The position numbers and the translations under genes are program-made. From an archaeon (GTDB lineage: Archaea; Nanobdellota; Nanobdellia; Pacearchaeales; GW2011-AR1), in contig JABHZE010000002.1 in assembly GCA_018653485.1 (NCBI GenBank), forward strand, positions 142,395-206,394: a stretch of 64,000 nucleotides of DNA. Reading direction: 5' to 3'. Shown piece after piece: positions 9,206 through 16,796 of this stretch. The notes under the pieces are model-generated. The model saw only the letters and a list, made by a program, of their open reading frames with translations. It was not told the DNA's origin and ran no database searches. The stretch's first letter is position 1, and every line of letters begins with the position of its first letter.

Positions 9206-9991
9206 ATGAAAACAAATCGTTGGGATAATTATAGAAAAGCAAATGATAAATTTCCAGAAGTTAGGAAAAAAGAACTCCAATTAATGCTTAAAAAGGTAAA
9301 CCCTCAATCTGGAGAAATAATTATGGAATGTGGAACTGGAAATGGCTATCTTACTTTTCCAATTGCTCAAAAATTAGGAAAAGGAAAATTAATAACTTAT
9401 GATGTTACTCCTGAAAATCTTGATGCAGTAAGGAAATTAAATAAAAAATTTAATCTACCTATTGAAATTAAACAACAAACAATTTTTTATGATTTTGAAG
9501 AAACAGATTCATCAATGGATAAAATAATATCAATTGCTTCATTTCATCATTATGATAATAAAATTAAAAAAACTGGTTTTTCTGGAAGATTAGAGGCTTT
9601 AAAAGAGTTTCATAGAATTATTAAAAAAAATGGAAAAATAATAATTGGAGATGTTGGAAAGAATACAATCTCTTCAAAATATTTTGATTCAATTAATAAT
9701 CCTAAATTTTGTTTTCCCGAGGGACATCCTCATGAATTCTTAGATAAAAAAGAGATTCAAAATCTTTGCTTACAAACAGGTTTTGAAATTGAATCTTATG
9801 AAGTTGCCCATGTTCCATGGGTTTTTGATTCAGAAGATCAGGCAAAAGAATTCTTACATACAATTCATAATGCAAAATGTTCTCCTGAAGAATCATTAGC
9901 ACATGCTAAGAAATATCTTAAATTCTGGAAAGAAAATAATAAATATTATTTAGATTGGGAATTATTTTATTTAATTGCAAAAAAGAAATAA
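9206..9991 (+). CDS. Class I SAM-dependent methyltransferase
   Basis: 261 residues with a seven-beta-strand methyltransferase fold. Motif I is IIMECGTGNGYLTFPIAQKL (about residues 38-57). An acidic residue ends strand 2 (KLITYDVTPENL), motif IV is MDKIISIASFHHY, and a KNGKIIIGDVG post-II strand follows. The overall pattern resembles the UbiE/Methyltransf_11 group acting on small molecules. It sits 40 bases downstream of primase on the same strand and ends 18 bases from the stop of the convergent regulator gene at 10009. Substrate unknown; a link to replication is not implied by the sequence. Confidence 0.8.
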   Translation: MKTNRWDNYRKANDKFPEVRKKELQLMLKKVNPQSGEIIMECGTGNGYLTFPIAQKLGKGKLITYDVTPENLDAVRKLNKKFNLPIEIKQQTIFYDFEETDSSMDKIISIASFHHYDNKIKKTGFSGRLEALKEFHRIIKKNGKIIIGDVGKNTISSKYFDSINNPKFCFPEGHPHEFLDKKEIQNLCLQTGFEIESYEVAHVPWVFDSEDQAKEFLHTIHNAKCSPEESLAHAKKYLKFWKENNKYYLDWELFYLIAKKK

Positions 9992-10008
9992 AAATCCTCA
10001 ATCTAAAA

Positions 10009-10356
10009 TCACCCAACTTCAATCTCTTTCTCCAATAACTCTGAACCACTTTCCTTCAATAAAGGGCCAACAGCCAATTCAACATCTAACCTTATAAGAT
10101 GTTTAACAAATAAATTATCTGTATTTAATTTATACAAATCAGATTTTCCCTGTTTTCTAGTTTTGATCACAATTCCACTTTTAATAAAATCTTCAAAAAA
10201 AGATAACAAAGAATTATAACTAATATTAGATTCTCTAGCTATCTCTGTAAGATTATAATCAAATAAATCATTGTCAATCAGAAAATCTAAAACTCTTAAT
10301 TTAGGGGTGTCTCCAAGAGCTTTCAAAAATGGTGACATATTTTCTTTTCTTTTCAT
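10009..10356 (-). CDS. Winged-helix transcriptional regulator
   Basis: 115 residues. The N-terminal two thirds is an ArsR/MarR-like winged helix: LGDTPKLRVLDFLIDN, then the HTH YNLTEIARESNISYNSLLSF and a wing IVIKTRKQGKSDLYKLN. A C-terminal helical part (FVKHLIRLDVELAVG) may form the dimer. No metal-binding cysteines are present, so an ArsR metal sensor role is unlikely. Its promoter is one arm of a perfect inverted repeat shared with the divergent gene at 10498, which suggests that the protein may bind this region and control both genes. The first six residues could be omitted if the second Met is used. Confidence 0.8.
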   Translation of the reverse strand: MKRKENMSPFLKALGDTPKLRVLDFLIDNDLFDYNLTEIARESNISYNSLLSFFEDFIKSGIVIKTRKQGKSDLYKLNTDNLFVKHLIRLDVELAVGPLLKESGSELLEKEIEVG

Positions 10357-10420
10357 TTAATTTCATTCCTTTTAATTCTCCCCCTCCCTCCCCATATACA
10401 TGTACACGACACTCACACCA

Positions 10421-10476
10421 TATTTAAATGTTTCTATAGCTACATCACAACTATCAAAGATAGAAACATTTAAATA
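10421..10476. promoter_or_regulatory. Mirrored divergent promoter: 17-bp perfect inverted repeat carrying BRE and TATA
   Basis: The bases 10421-10437 (TATTTAAATGTTTCTAT) are the exact reverse complement of 10460-10476, with a 22-bp spacer. Each arm reads, outwards, as a BRE-like GAAACA followed by TTTAAATA. The right arm is 22-29 nt before the ATG at 10498, ideal for a leaderless transcript. The left arm drives the winged-helix gene ending at 10356 with a leader of about 40 nt. Perfect identity over BRE, TATA and flank in both arms could reflect an operator for a dimeric regulator or duplication of a promoter. Confidence 0.7.
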
Positions 10477-10497
10477 ATCTCTTAAACCTCTAAAATA

Positions 10498-10755
10498 ATG
10501 GTGTCAAAAGAATGGGTAACAGCGAGAATTATGTTAAAATTAACAAAGAAAAATAATTGGAATGCTTGTTATGATAGATTAGAACATTTCAAAAGATTTC
10601 CAAACCTAAAAGAAATTATAAAAGAACTAGAAAAAAAGAATTGGATTTTAATTCACAAAAAACCAAACTATACCACAATATCTTTGAATACAAAATATAA
10701 AAAAGAAATAGCAGAATTTATTATTGAACAAACAAATATTAATTATAGAATTTAA
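10498..10755 (+). CDS. Small winged-helix-like protein
   Basis: 85 residues, basic, with predicted helices VTARIMLKLTKKNNW and FPNLKEIIKELEKKNWILI and a short beta hairpin ending YTTISLNTKY, which together look like a winged helix. No closer family is recognised. It is divergent from the regulator at 10009-10356 and shares its mirrored promoter. The TATA box at 10469-10476 puts the transcription start at or next to the ATG, so the mRNA is probably leaderless. Confidence 0.65.
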   Translation: MVSKEWVTARIMLKLTKKNNWNACYDRLEHFKRFPNLKEIIKELEKKNWILIHKKPNYTTISLNTKYKKEIAEFIIEQTNINYRI

Positions 10756-10808
10756 TTTTCTATCACAAACATCAACAAATTTAAATACCATAATAACCTA
10801 AACATTTT

Positions 10809-12572
10809 ATGAACATATCAAAAAGAGGGTTGGTAATAGCTTTAGTAATCTTATTAGCATTTCCATTAGTCTTAGCTCAGAATGAAACAGAAGCAGAAAA
10901 ATCTTATTCTTGTTTAAAATCTAAATTAAGTGATGATTGTGGAAACACTCAAAGCACCAAGGAAGCAGCATTTAATTTATTAGCAATGGCACATGATTCT
11001 TCTGTTAAATCAGATTGTAAATCATCTTTAGAATCAAAGAAAAGTGATAATTGTTGGGGCGAAACATCCTCTGCTCCATGTGATATAAAATCAACTTCAT
11101 TAGCAATTCTTGCATTAGATTATATTGGAGAAAATACAGACACTTACAAAGATTGGTTATTAAGTAAGAAAAAAATAGCAGACGAATTAGAATGGTTTTT
11201 AGAAGTAGATACAAATAATAGATCTACATGTACTATTAACGGAAATGAAATAACTTTACAAGATAATAAAAAAATAACAGGTTCAAACCCTCCAGGACTT
11301 AGAAAAGCATATAGTGATTATTGGCTTGAAATAATAGATTTTAATATTAATTATACTATTTCTTGCGACAAGGATTTTATAACAACTTTAATTTACAAAA
11401 AACCAGATGAATCTGTTTATCATGTTTCAAGTGAAACTCATTCTGCTTCTGCAGGAGATTCTACAGAAGAAGGAGTAAATGCATATTGTTTTGCATTATC
11501 AGGAGCTTGCAATTATGAAGGAAGTTTATGGGCAACATTAGCTTTAGGAAAATTAGGCGAAGAAACAACACCCTACATACCTTATATTTCTGCAATGGCT
11601 GAAGAATCAGAAAACAGAAAATATTTCCCATCTACATTTTTATACAATCTAATTCCTGTTTCAGATTATTATGATGATTTATTAGATAAACAAAAATTAA
11701 ACAAATATTGGGATGAAAGCGGAAACAAATATTTTGATACAGCCTTAGCATTATTAGCATTAAAAGGAACAGGAGTAACAGATACTGTCAAAAATTATCT
11801 TTTAACAATAAGAGAGTCAGATAATTGTTGGAGATTTGACACAGCATTTATTTTACATTCAGGATGGCCTAAAATCTCTTCAGGAGATGGAGATGATGGA
11901 AGTGCAGATGGTTGTGTTGAATTTAGTCATTATTGTGTTTCTTCAGGAGAATGTACATTATCAAATACATTAGATAATTTTCAATGCGCTCTTGCAACAG
12001 ATGTTTGTTGTTCAGAAGAACCAGAAGAAGAATCTTGTATAGAACAAACTGGAGTAATCTGCGAGTCTAACGAAGCATGTGATGGCGTTCAAACATCTTC
12101 TTCAGATATTAATTGTTGTTTAGGAACTTGTGAAGAAATAGATTATGGAAATGATTGCGAAGATTCAGGTTATTCTTGTGAAAATACTTGTTCAAAAAAT
12201 CAAGAAGAAAAAACAGCTTATTCAGATGATTGTGGCTATCAAATTTGTTGTGCAGAAAAACAATCTTCTCCAATAAATTGGTTCTTAATCATATTATTAA
12301 TTATTTTAATCATCCTAGTTATTCTAGCAATAATTTTTAGAAATCAATTAAAAATTTGGTGGTTTAAGCTAAAATCTAAATTTAGTTCTAAAAAGAAAAC
12401 TCAACCTCCAAAAAGAGCCCCTCCTCCAGGCATGATGCCTCAAAGACCTATCAGACATTTAAGAAGAGCACCTAATCCAAGAGCACCTCCAAGAAGGCAA
12501 ATAAGACGTCCTCCTGCAAGAGATAAAGATTTTGATGATACTATGAAGAAATTAAGAGATATGTCAAAATAA
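10809..12572 (+). CDS. Membrane-anchored surface protein with terpenoid-cyclase-like helical repeats and Cys-rich stalk
   Basis: 587 residues. A signal peptide (about 1-23, LVIALVILLAFPLVLAQ) leads into a domain with repeated helix pairs such as STKEAAFNLLAMAH, IKSTSLAILALDYIG, GSLWATLALGKLG and YFDTALALLALKGTG. This pattern is seen in alpha/alpha toroids of the prenyltransferase/squalene-cyclase type. A Cys-rich segment follows (about 370-480), with the module CIEQTGVICESNEACDG...NCCLGTC that recurs in the next gene. A single membrane helix (about 492-512) is followed by a basic, Pro/Arg-rich cytoplasmic tail. The toroid probably binds a ligand or partner; catalytic residues were not recognised. 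A recoded copy of its last nine codons lies downstream. Confidence 0.8.
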   Translation: MNISKRGLVIALVILLAFPLVLAQNETEAEKSYSCLKSKLSDDCGNTQSTKEAAFNLLAMAHDSSVKSDCKSSLESKKSDNCWGETSSAPCDIKSTSLAILALDYIGENTDTYKDWLLSKKKIADELEWFLEVDTNNRSTCTINGNEITLQDNKKITGSNPPGLRKAYSDYWLEIIDFNINYTISCDKDFITTLIYKKPDESVYHVSSETHSASAGDSTEEGVNAYCFALSGACNYEGSLWATLALGKLGEETTPYIPYISAMAEESENRKYFPSTFLYNLIPVSDYYDDLLDKQKLNKYWDESGNKYFDTALALLALKGTGVTDTVKNYLLTIRESDNCWRFDTAFILHSGWPKISSGDGDDGSADGCVEFSHYCVSSGECTLSNTLDNFQCALATDVCCSEEPEEESCIEQTGVICESNEACDGVQTSSSDINCCLGTCEEIDYGNDCEDSGYSCENTCSKNQEEKTAYSDDCGYQICCAEKQSSPINWFLIILLIILIILVILAIIFRNQLKIWWFKLKSKFSSKKKTQPPKRAPPPGMMPQRPIRHLRRAPNPRAPPRRQIRRPPARDKDFDDTMKKLRDMSK

Positions 12573-12644
12573 TTTAATTTCTTCAAATCACTCGCTTCTT
12601 ACGAATCTACGGATATGAAGAAATTAAGAGATATGAGCAAGTAA
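12543..12644 (+). repeat. Recoded second copy of a gene 3' end (MKKLRDMSK-stop twice)
   Basis: The end of the preceding gene (12543-12572) encodes MKKLRDMSK then TAA. A second 30-bp copy at 12615-12644 encodes exactly the same nine residues and TAA, in the same frame (offset 72 bp), but uses AGC for TCA and AAG for AAA in the last two codons. The first 21 bases are identical. Only synonymous positions differ, so the second copy must derive from a homologous coding end and not from simple slippage. Confidence 0.85.
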
Positions 12645-12676
12645 ACATTTATTAATATTAATTCTTACTTACCTCT

Positions 12677-13990
12677 ATGAAAAGAGGACATTTATCACCA
12701 AAAGTAAATATCAATTTATTTCTTGTACTATTCCTATTTACAATCCTATTCATACCATTCATCTCTGCAATAGATATAACACTATCAAAAGAAAACTATC
12801 AACCAAGAGAAACACTTCAAGCAGAAATAATAGGCAACTTTGTTTCTCTAACAGCAGATAACATCTTACTTTATGAACAAGGTGTTCCTCGTTCAACACC
12901 TGCAATTTCAGATTTAACTTATCAAGATAATACTTATTATTTTTATGCAATTCTTCCAAATAAACAAGCTAATTTTTCCCTTAAAATAGAAAATGCAGAA
13001 TACTATGATCAAGAGAACATAATCTCAGATACTATAACAAAAGATTTTGAAATTAAAACAACAAATCAATCTTCACTTCAAATTAATCCAGGGTTTATTG
13101 TTTCAGAAGAATCTTTTTCAATAAATGTAAAATCACTTAATGAAAATCAAGATGTAAAATTAGATTTTGAAAATATAACTCAAACCCATACAATAATTCA
13201 AGAAGATGAAAAAACAATAGAATTAACTTCAATTAAAAAACAATCTTCAACACTAAAAATAGATGATTATAATATTCCCATATTTATAACCTCAGAACCA
13301 ATCACGCCTCCAATACCTCAAAGCAGAGATTTAAAATTCACACCTACAGAATTAACTGCAAAAGTAATTTCAAATCAAGATTATTTTTTTAGAGTTATTT
13401 TAGAAAATATCGGAAACAAAAATCTTACAAACCTACAATTCTCTTCAGACATTGCAACAATTATAGAACCAAGTGTAATTCCTTTAATTAATTCAAAAAC
13501 AAAAGAATTTATTAATTTAACAGTAAAAGTTCCAGAAACACAAGATAATTTCACAGGAGAAATAACATTAACTTATCTTGATAACACTCAACAACTTAAA
13601 CTTCCAATATTATTTGAAATCATAGAAACACAAGAGGAAATTAATCTAACCCCCACAGAAACACCTGTAGGATTAAATTGCGATGAATTTGGAATAATTT
13701 GTGATTCAGATGAAATATGTGATGGTTCAATAACAAAAAGTTTACAAGGAAATTGTTGTATTGGAAATTGCATTGTAGAACCAGAACCCTCAAATTATGG
13801 AATGATTTTCTTAGGAATTCTAATCCTCTTAGTTGTAGCATTTTTTGGATTCATCATATACAGAAGATTCAAAAAAAAGAAAATAAAAACACCAGAGCAA
13901 TTATTAAAAGAAAAATCAGAAAAGTACAGCAAAAGAATTCAACCACAACAACCTCCTGCAGAAGTTCGAGGTAAATTAGATAGGATTTAA
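12677..13990 (+). CDS. Membrane-anchored extracellular protein with a shared Cys module
   Basis: 437 residues with a signal peptide (about 11-31) and a beta-rich ectodomain. Residues 225-320 resemble an archaeal surface Ig-like/CARDB-type unit (FFRVILENIGNKNLTNLQFS, LTVKVPETQDNFTGEITL). A Cys-rich module CDEFGIICDSDEICDG...NCCIGNC is clearly homologous to the one in the preceding protein. A membrane helix at about 374-395 and a short basic cytoplasmic tail follow. Asn-X-Ser/Thr sequons are frequent. It is about 100 bases downstream of the toroid protein on the same strand, so the two are probably partners at the cell surface. Its stop overlaps the stop of the convergent gene at 13987. Confidence 0.8.
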   Translation: MKRGHLSPKVNINLFLVLFLFTILFIPFISAIDITLSKENYQPRETLQAEIIGNFVSLTADNILLYEQGVPRSTPAISDLTYQDNTYYFYAILPNKQANFSLKIENAEYYDQENIISDTITKDFEIKTTNQSSLQINPGFIVSEESFSINVKSLNENQDVKLDFENITQTHTIIQEDEKTIELTSIKKQSSTLKIDDYNIPIFITSEPITPPIPQSRDLKFTPTELTAKVISNQDYFFRVILENIGNKNLTNLQFSSDIATIIEPSVIPLINSKTKEFINLTVKVPETQDNFTGEITLTYLDNTQQLKLPILFEIIETQEEINLTPTETPVGLNCDEFGIICDSDEICDGSITKSLQGNCCIGNCIVEPEPSNYGMIFLGILILLVVAFFGFIIYRRFKKKKIKTPEQLLKEKSEKYSKRIQPQQPPAEVRGKLDRI

Positions 13991-14550
13991 TCTTTTTTTG
14001 AATCTTCCAATTTCTTAAATTCTTTAGAATCAGCATTACTCATGTCTTTATCATTTTTTGAATCCTCTGAATCTTTTGATTCTGAACCATTTCCAGATTC
14101 TAAACTACCTATCTTACTCTCCAACTCTTTAACCTTATTAACTAATTGTTCTCTTTCAAGAGCAACAGCTTTAGTAACTTCATCAAATCTATGCAATCTA
14201 ATTGCTAATTGAGATAACATGGAGGTTAAATCAAAATTACTTAATTTAATATTTTCAGGTTCAAGTATTTCTATATTTGCAGGAAGCATATTTAAAACAA
14301 TTTCATAAACAAGGTGAAGATTATCACAAACAACTTCTACTTCTGCATAATTTGTAAATAAATCTTTAGCATTTTCATCTTCTAATGGTTTAGGTTCATG
14401 AACAATTCTCTCTATAACTTCCACACCTTTTTGTTCATTTAATTTATCAATAAATAAATTCATTGTTTCCACTATATGCTCTGGAGGTCTTCCAAGCATT
14501 TCAAAAATAAATCTTGTTTTTACTTTATTATCCGATGTTATAGTTACCAT
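13987..14550 (-). CDS. Conserved-looking hypothetical protein with coiled coil and Ser/Asp/Lys-rich tail
   Basis: About 187 residues from the ATG at 14550 (MVTITSDNKVKTRF). The frame extends to 14583 but would then overlap the upstream gene by 56 bases; the chosen start overlaps it by 23. The N-terminal 100 residues look like an alpha/beta domain (FEMLGRPPEHIVETMNLFIDKLNEQKGVEVIE and AEVEVVCDNLHLVYEIVLNMLPANIEIL). A coiled coil (ALEREQLVNKVKELESKIGSLE) and a low-complexity SESKDSEDSKND tail follow. I do not recognise the family. The tail belongs to a recurring DSK/NSK linker type seen in several proteins of this window. Confidence 0.7.
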   Translation of the reverse strand: MVTITSDNKVKTRFIFEMLGRPPEHIVETMNLFIDKLNEQKGVEVIERIVHEPKPLEDENAKDLFTNYAEVEVVCDNLHLVYEIVLNMLPANIEILEPENIKLSNFDLTSMLSQLAIRLHRFDEVTKAVALEREQLVNKVKELESKIGSLESGNGSESKDSEDSKNDKDMSNADSKEFKKLEDSKKD

Positions 14551-15793
14551 TTTTTTCAAATTTTCTTGTTCTAGATTTAGCAAAAATCAATAATCCTATT
14601 AATAAAACACATTGAAATACAAAAGTATACAATGCATATCTTGCTATTTTCTTTGCTTTTGATTCATAAATCAGGGTTTTTTTTGTTTTTATATCTTCCT
14701 CTCCTGCAACAATAGCATTCCCAGTCAATTTAGAATCTCTTTTTTCAATAAGCTCTTGCAATAATCTTTCTTTGTCGTCTAAATAGGAATTTTCGGAATC
14801 ATCTCCTGAATCTCTAGATTCAGCTAGATTCGAATCTTCTAATTCTTCGGAATTAGAACTTCCACTACTCTCCAAAATCTCAATCTCCATTTTAATCTCC
14901 TCATCATAACTATTATCTCCATTTTCTCTTAATCTAAAAATTATTTCTGCATCACCCTTAAAATCCTCATATTTTTCTCGAATCCTTAATTTTATCTCCT
15001 GGTCATCATTACCAGGACCATTAAAAAAATTATCAACATAATAATTTCCACTATCCCAAGTTTCTTCTTCCTCATCATATCTTTGACTAATTATGCTATC
15101 ATTATCTTCAAATTTAATGTAAACTTTAACATCATAATCTTTATCTTCTAAATTTTCAACATAAATATCAATCTTCATTGTTTTTTGATTAACAATATTA
15201 TCTTCATTCCAATCCATATCTAAAATAATATCTTCATCATTTATTGAATCTTCTAATTCTGAAGAATTAGAATTCTCATTCTCATTTTCTGATTCCTCAG
15301 AATCCCCCCTAACACAAGGACTAGGGACTCCTCTAATAAATAAACCATCTTCAAATATCCAAGAATCACCACTTGTTTTAATATTACTCTCCCATGAAAA
15401 ACTATCTATTAATTCACCAGAATCATCATATAAAGAAATACTTTCCTCTCCATCATTTAATCCACTACCAATAGTGCTTAGAGCAATACAACTTTCACTA
15501 GCTACATTAAATCTATCACAATCTTCTTCAACACCATCAAGAATAATTCCAAAATCATTAGCACCTAAACTCAAACTAATACTATCATTACTTTTTAAAT
15601 CCCCTATTTCCCATTCAATTAATTCAACTCCACTACCAGAATTATACAATTCAACCCATTCATTTTCAAGAAAATTATTTGTATGAGGCATAACCTCATT
15701 AATTCTAACTTCAGCATAAACCAAATTTATAAATATCAAACCAATTAAAAACAAACCTAATAATCCCACACACGTCTTTTTTAGCATCATCAT
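14528..15793 (-). CDS. Lamin-tail-domain (LTD) surface protein
   Basis: 421 residues. A signal peptide (about 6-26) is followed by an LTD fold: VRINEVMPHTNNFLENEWVELYN, IEWEIGD, SISLSLGANDFGIIL and SISLYDDSGELIDSFSW are the strands of the lamin-tail Ig-like domain. A very acidic, Ser/Asn/Asp/Glu-rich linker follows, then a second beta-rich domain (IVNQKTMKIDIYVENLEDKDYDV onwards), a second Ser/Asp-rich stretch, a LTGNAIV motif and a single C-terminal membrane helix (about 390-408). LTD domains in prokaryotes occur on secreted or surface proteins, often with nucleases or adhesins; here none is attached. It probably faces outwards as a wall or adhesion protein. Confidence 0.8.
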   Translation of the reverse strand: MMMLKKTCVGLLGLFLIGLIFINLVYAEVRINEVMPHTNNFLENEWVELYNSGSGVELIEWEIGDLKSNDSISLSLGANDFGIILDGVEEDCDRFNVASESCIALSTIGSGLNDGEESISLYDDSGELIDSFSWESNIKTSGDSWIFEDGLFIRGVPSPCVRGDSEESENENENSNSSELEDSINDEDIILDMDWNEDNIVNQKTMKIDIYVENLEDKDYDVKVYIKFEDNDSIISQRYDEEEETWDSGNYYVDNFFNGPGNDDQEIKLRIREKYEDFKGDAEIIFRLRENGDNSYDEEIKMEIEILESSGSSNSEELEDSNLAESRDSGDDSENSYLDDKERLLQELIEKRDSKLTGNAIVAGEEDIKTKKTLIYESKAKKIARYALYTFVFQCVLLIGLLIFAKSRTRKFEKNGNYNIG

Positions 15794-15892
15794 AAAAAAT
15801 AATCCTAGAAGTTTTTAAGTATTTATGTTTCAAGTTTATAAAAAGTTTTGATATATTTTTCAGATAACTCAGATAATCTCCCCTTTTATTTT

Positions 15893-16019
15893 AAAATGTC
15901 AAAAACCTTCGGTTTATTACCCTGCCTAAAGGCAGGGGCTTGTTTCGGTTTTTGATGCTAGAGAAATTCCCTTCCAACCCCTCTCTAAAGAAAGGGGATT
16001 TCTCTAAGTTTAACATTTT
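15893..16019. other. Structured intergenic element: three-way-junction-like double hairpin
   Basis: This gene-free stretch can fold as an outer stem AAAATGT/ACATTTT (15893-15899 with 16013-16019) enclosing two hairpins. Hairpin 1 has TCAAAAACC/GGTTTTTGA (15899-15907, 15947-15955) with an inner CCTGCC-TAAA-GGCAGG (15921-15936). Hairpin 2 pairs 15959-15971 with 15994-16006 (TAGAGAAATtCCC against GGGGATTTCTCTA, one mismatch). It lies between the LTD gene and the start-side of nothing else: both flanking genes read leftwards. It could be an RNA gene, a terminator/processing structure or a miniature mobile element. Confidence 0.5.
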
Positions 16020-16061
16020 CAGAATTATTTAAAATTTGGTTAGCAGTATGCTTCCAAATTT

Positions 16062-16538
16062 TCATAAAATATTGCTCTCTCCATCTTCATCATCCCTTAA
16101 ATCTTCATAAAATTCCTCGCATTCTTTATCATTTTTTGCACATTTTATTTTCCCACCAAAAAATTGTCCAAATCTTTTCCCTTTTAATTGAGCTTTTTTT
16201 AATGAAATTCCCCAGTTTTTACCAGAATTTTCAAGATGTTTAGGTTCAAGAAAATACCATCCAACTCGATTAAATCTTACTGCAATTACAGGTTTTAATC
16301 CAAAGATTTCAGAAAATGTCATAAATCTTGAAATCTGATCTTTAGTAATATACTGAATAGGTTTTTTTGTAGACTTAGCTTCAATACAATATTTTCTTCC
16401 TTTTTTACCTGCAAGAATATCACAATCAGCATTCTCCATCATTCCACTTCCTGCAACTCTAACAGCTCTAAAGCTATTATCTACAAACATTTGAAATAAT
16501 TCTCTTTCAGTTCTTGAACCTTTTGTTTTATTTGACAT
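16062..16538 (-). CDS. hjc: Archaeal Holliday junction resolvase Hjc
   Basis: 158 residues from the ATG at 16538 (MSNKTKGSRTERELFQMF). Upstream in-frame codons exist but the KGSRTERE motif normally starts within a few residues of the N-terminus. Landmarks of the Hjc nuclease are the active-site E in TERELF, RVAGSG, the catalytic NADCDILAGKKGRKYCIEAK (D, E-x-K) and the region QISRFMTFSEIFGLKP. The enzyme is a homodimer that cuts four-way DNA junctions in recombination repair. There is a C-terminal extension (about 30 residues, Cys/acidic) beyond the typical 120-130 residues. It is downstream of the histone-fold gene. Confidence 0.9.
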   Translation of the reverse strand: MSNKTKGSRTERELFQMFVDNSFRAVRVAGSGMMENADCDILAGKKGRKYCIEAKSTKKPIQYITKDQISRFMTFSEIFGLKPVIAVRFNRVGWYFLEPKHLENSGKNWGISLKKAQLKGKRFGQFFGGKIKCAKNDKECEEFYEDLRDDEDGESNIL

Positions 16539-16610
16539 TTTTATAACCTTTATGTAACTTTTACAATTTATATAATTTAACAAAAATACTTAAAATAATC
16601 TCTAACCAGA

Positions 16611-16796
16611 TTACAAATCTCTAGCAAGTAATGTTTTTCTTTGATTTGCCTTTGCCCTAGCAATCCCTTTTCTTAAAATATCTTCAACCTTTTTTTCCAA
16701 TTCTTCTTCAACTTCATTAGCAACATTACCAATAACCCCTTCTTCATCAATCTTCTTTACACTCTCTCTTATTTTGCTTTTTATTATTAAACTCAT
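16611..16796 (-). CDS. Small histone-fold-like protein
   Basis: 61 residues. The pattern IKSKIRESVKKID, then a long helix VANEVEEELEKKVEDILRKGIARAKANQRKT and the ending LLARDL resembles a histone fold. In particular, the helix-loop-strand ending RKTLLARDL is like the C-terminal half of archaeal histones and of DUF1931-type histone-fold proteins. It could bind and compact DNA as a dimer. Its start codon overlaps the stop of the lysS gene by four bases (ATGA), so it is translated in the same operon as LysRS. Assignment rests on pattern only; it lacks the usual first histone helix signature. Confidence 0.55.
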   Translation of the reverse strand: MSLIIKSKIRESVKKIDEEGVIGNVANEVEEELEKKVEDILRKGIARAKANQRKTLLARDL

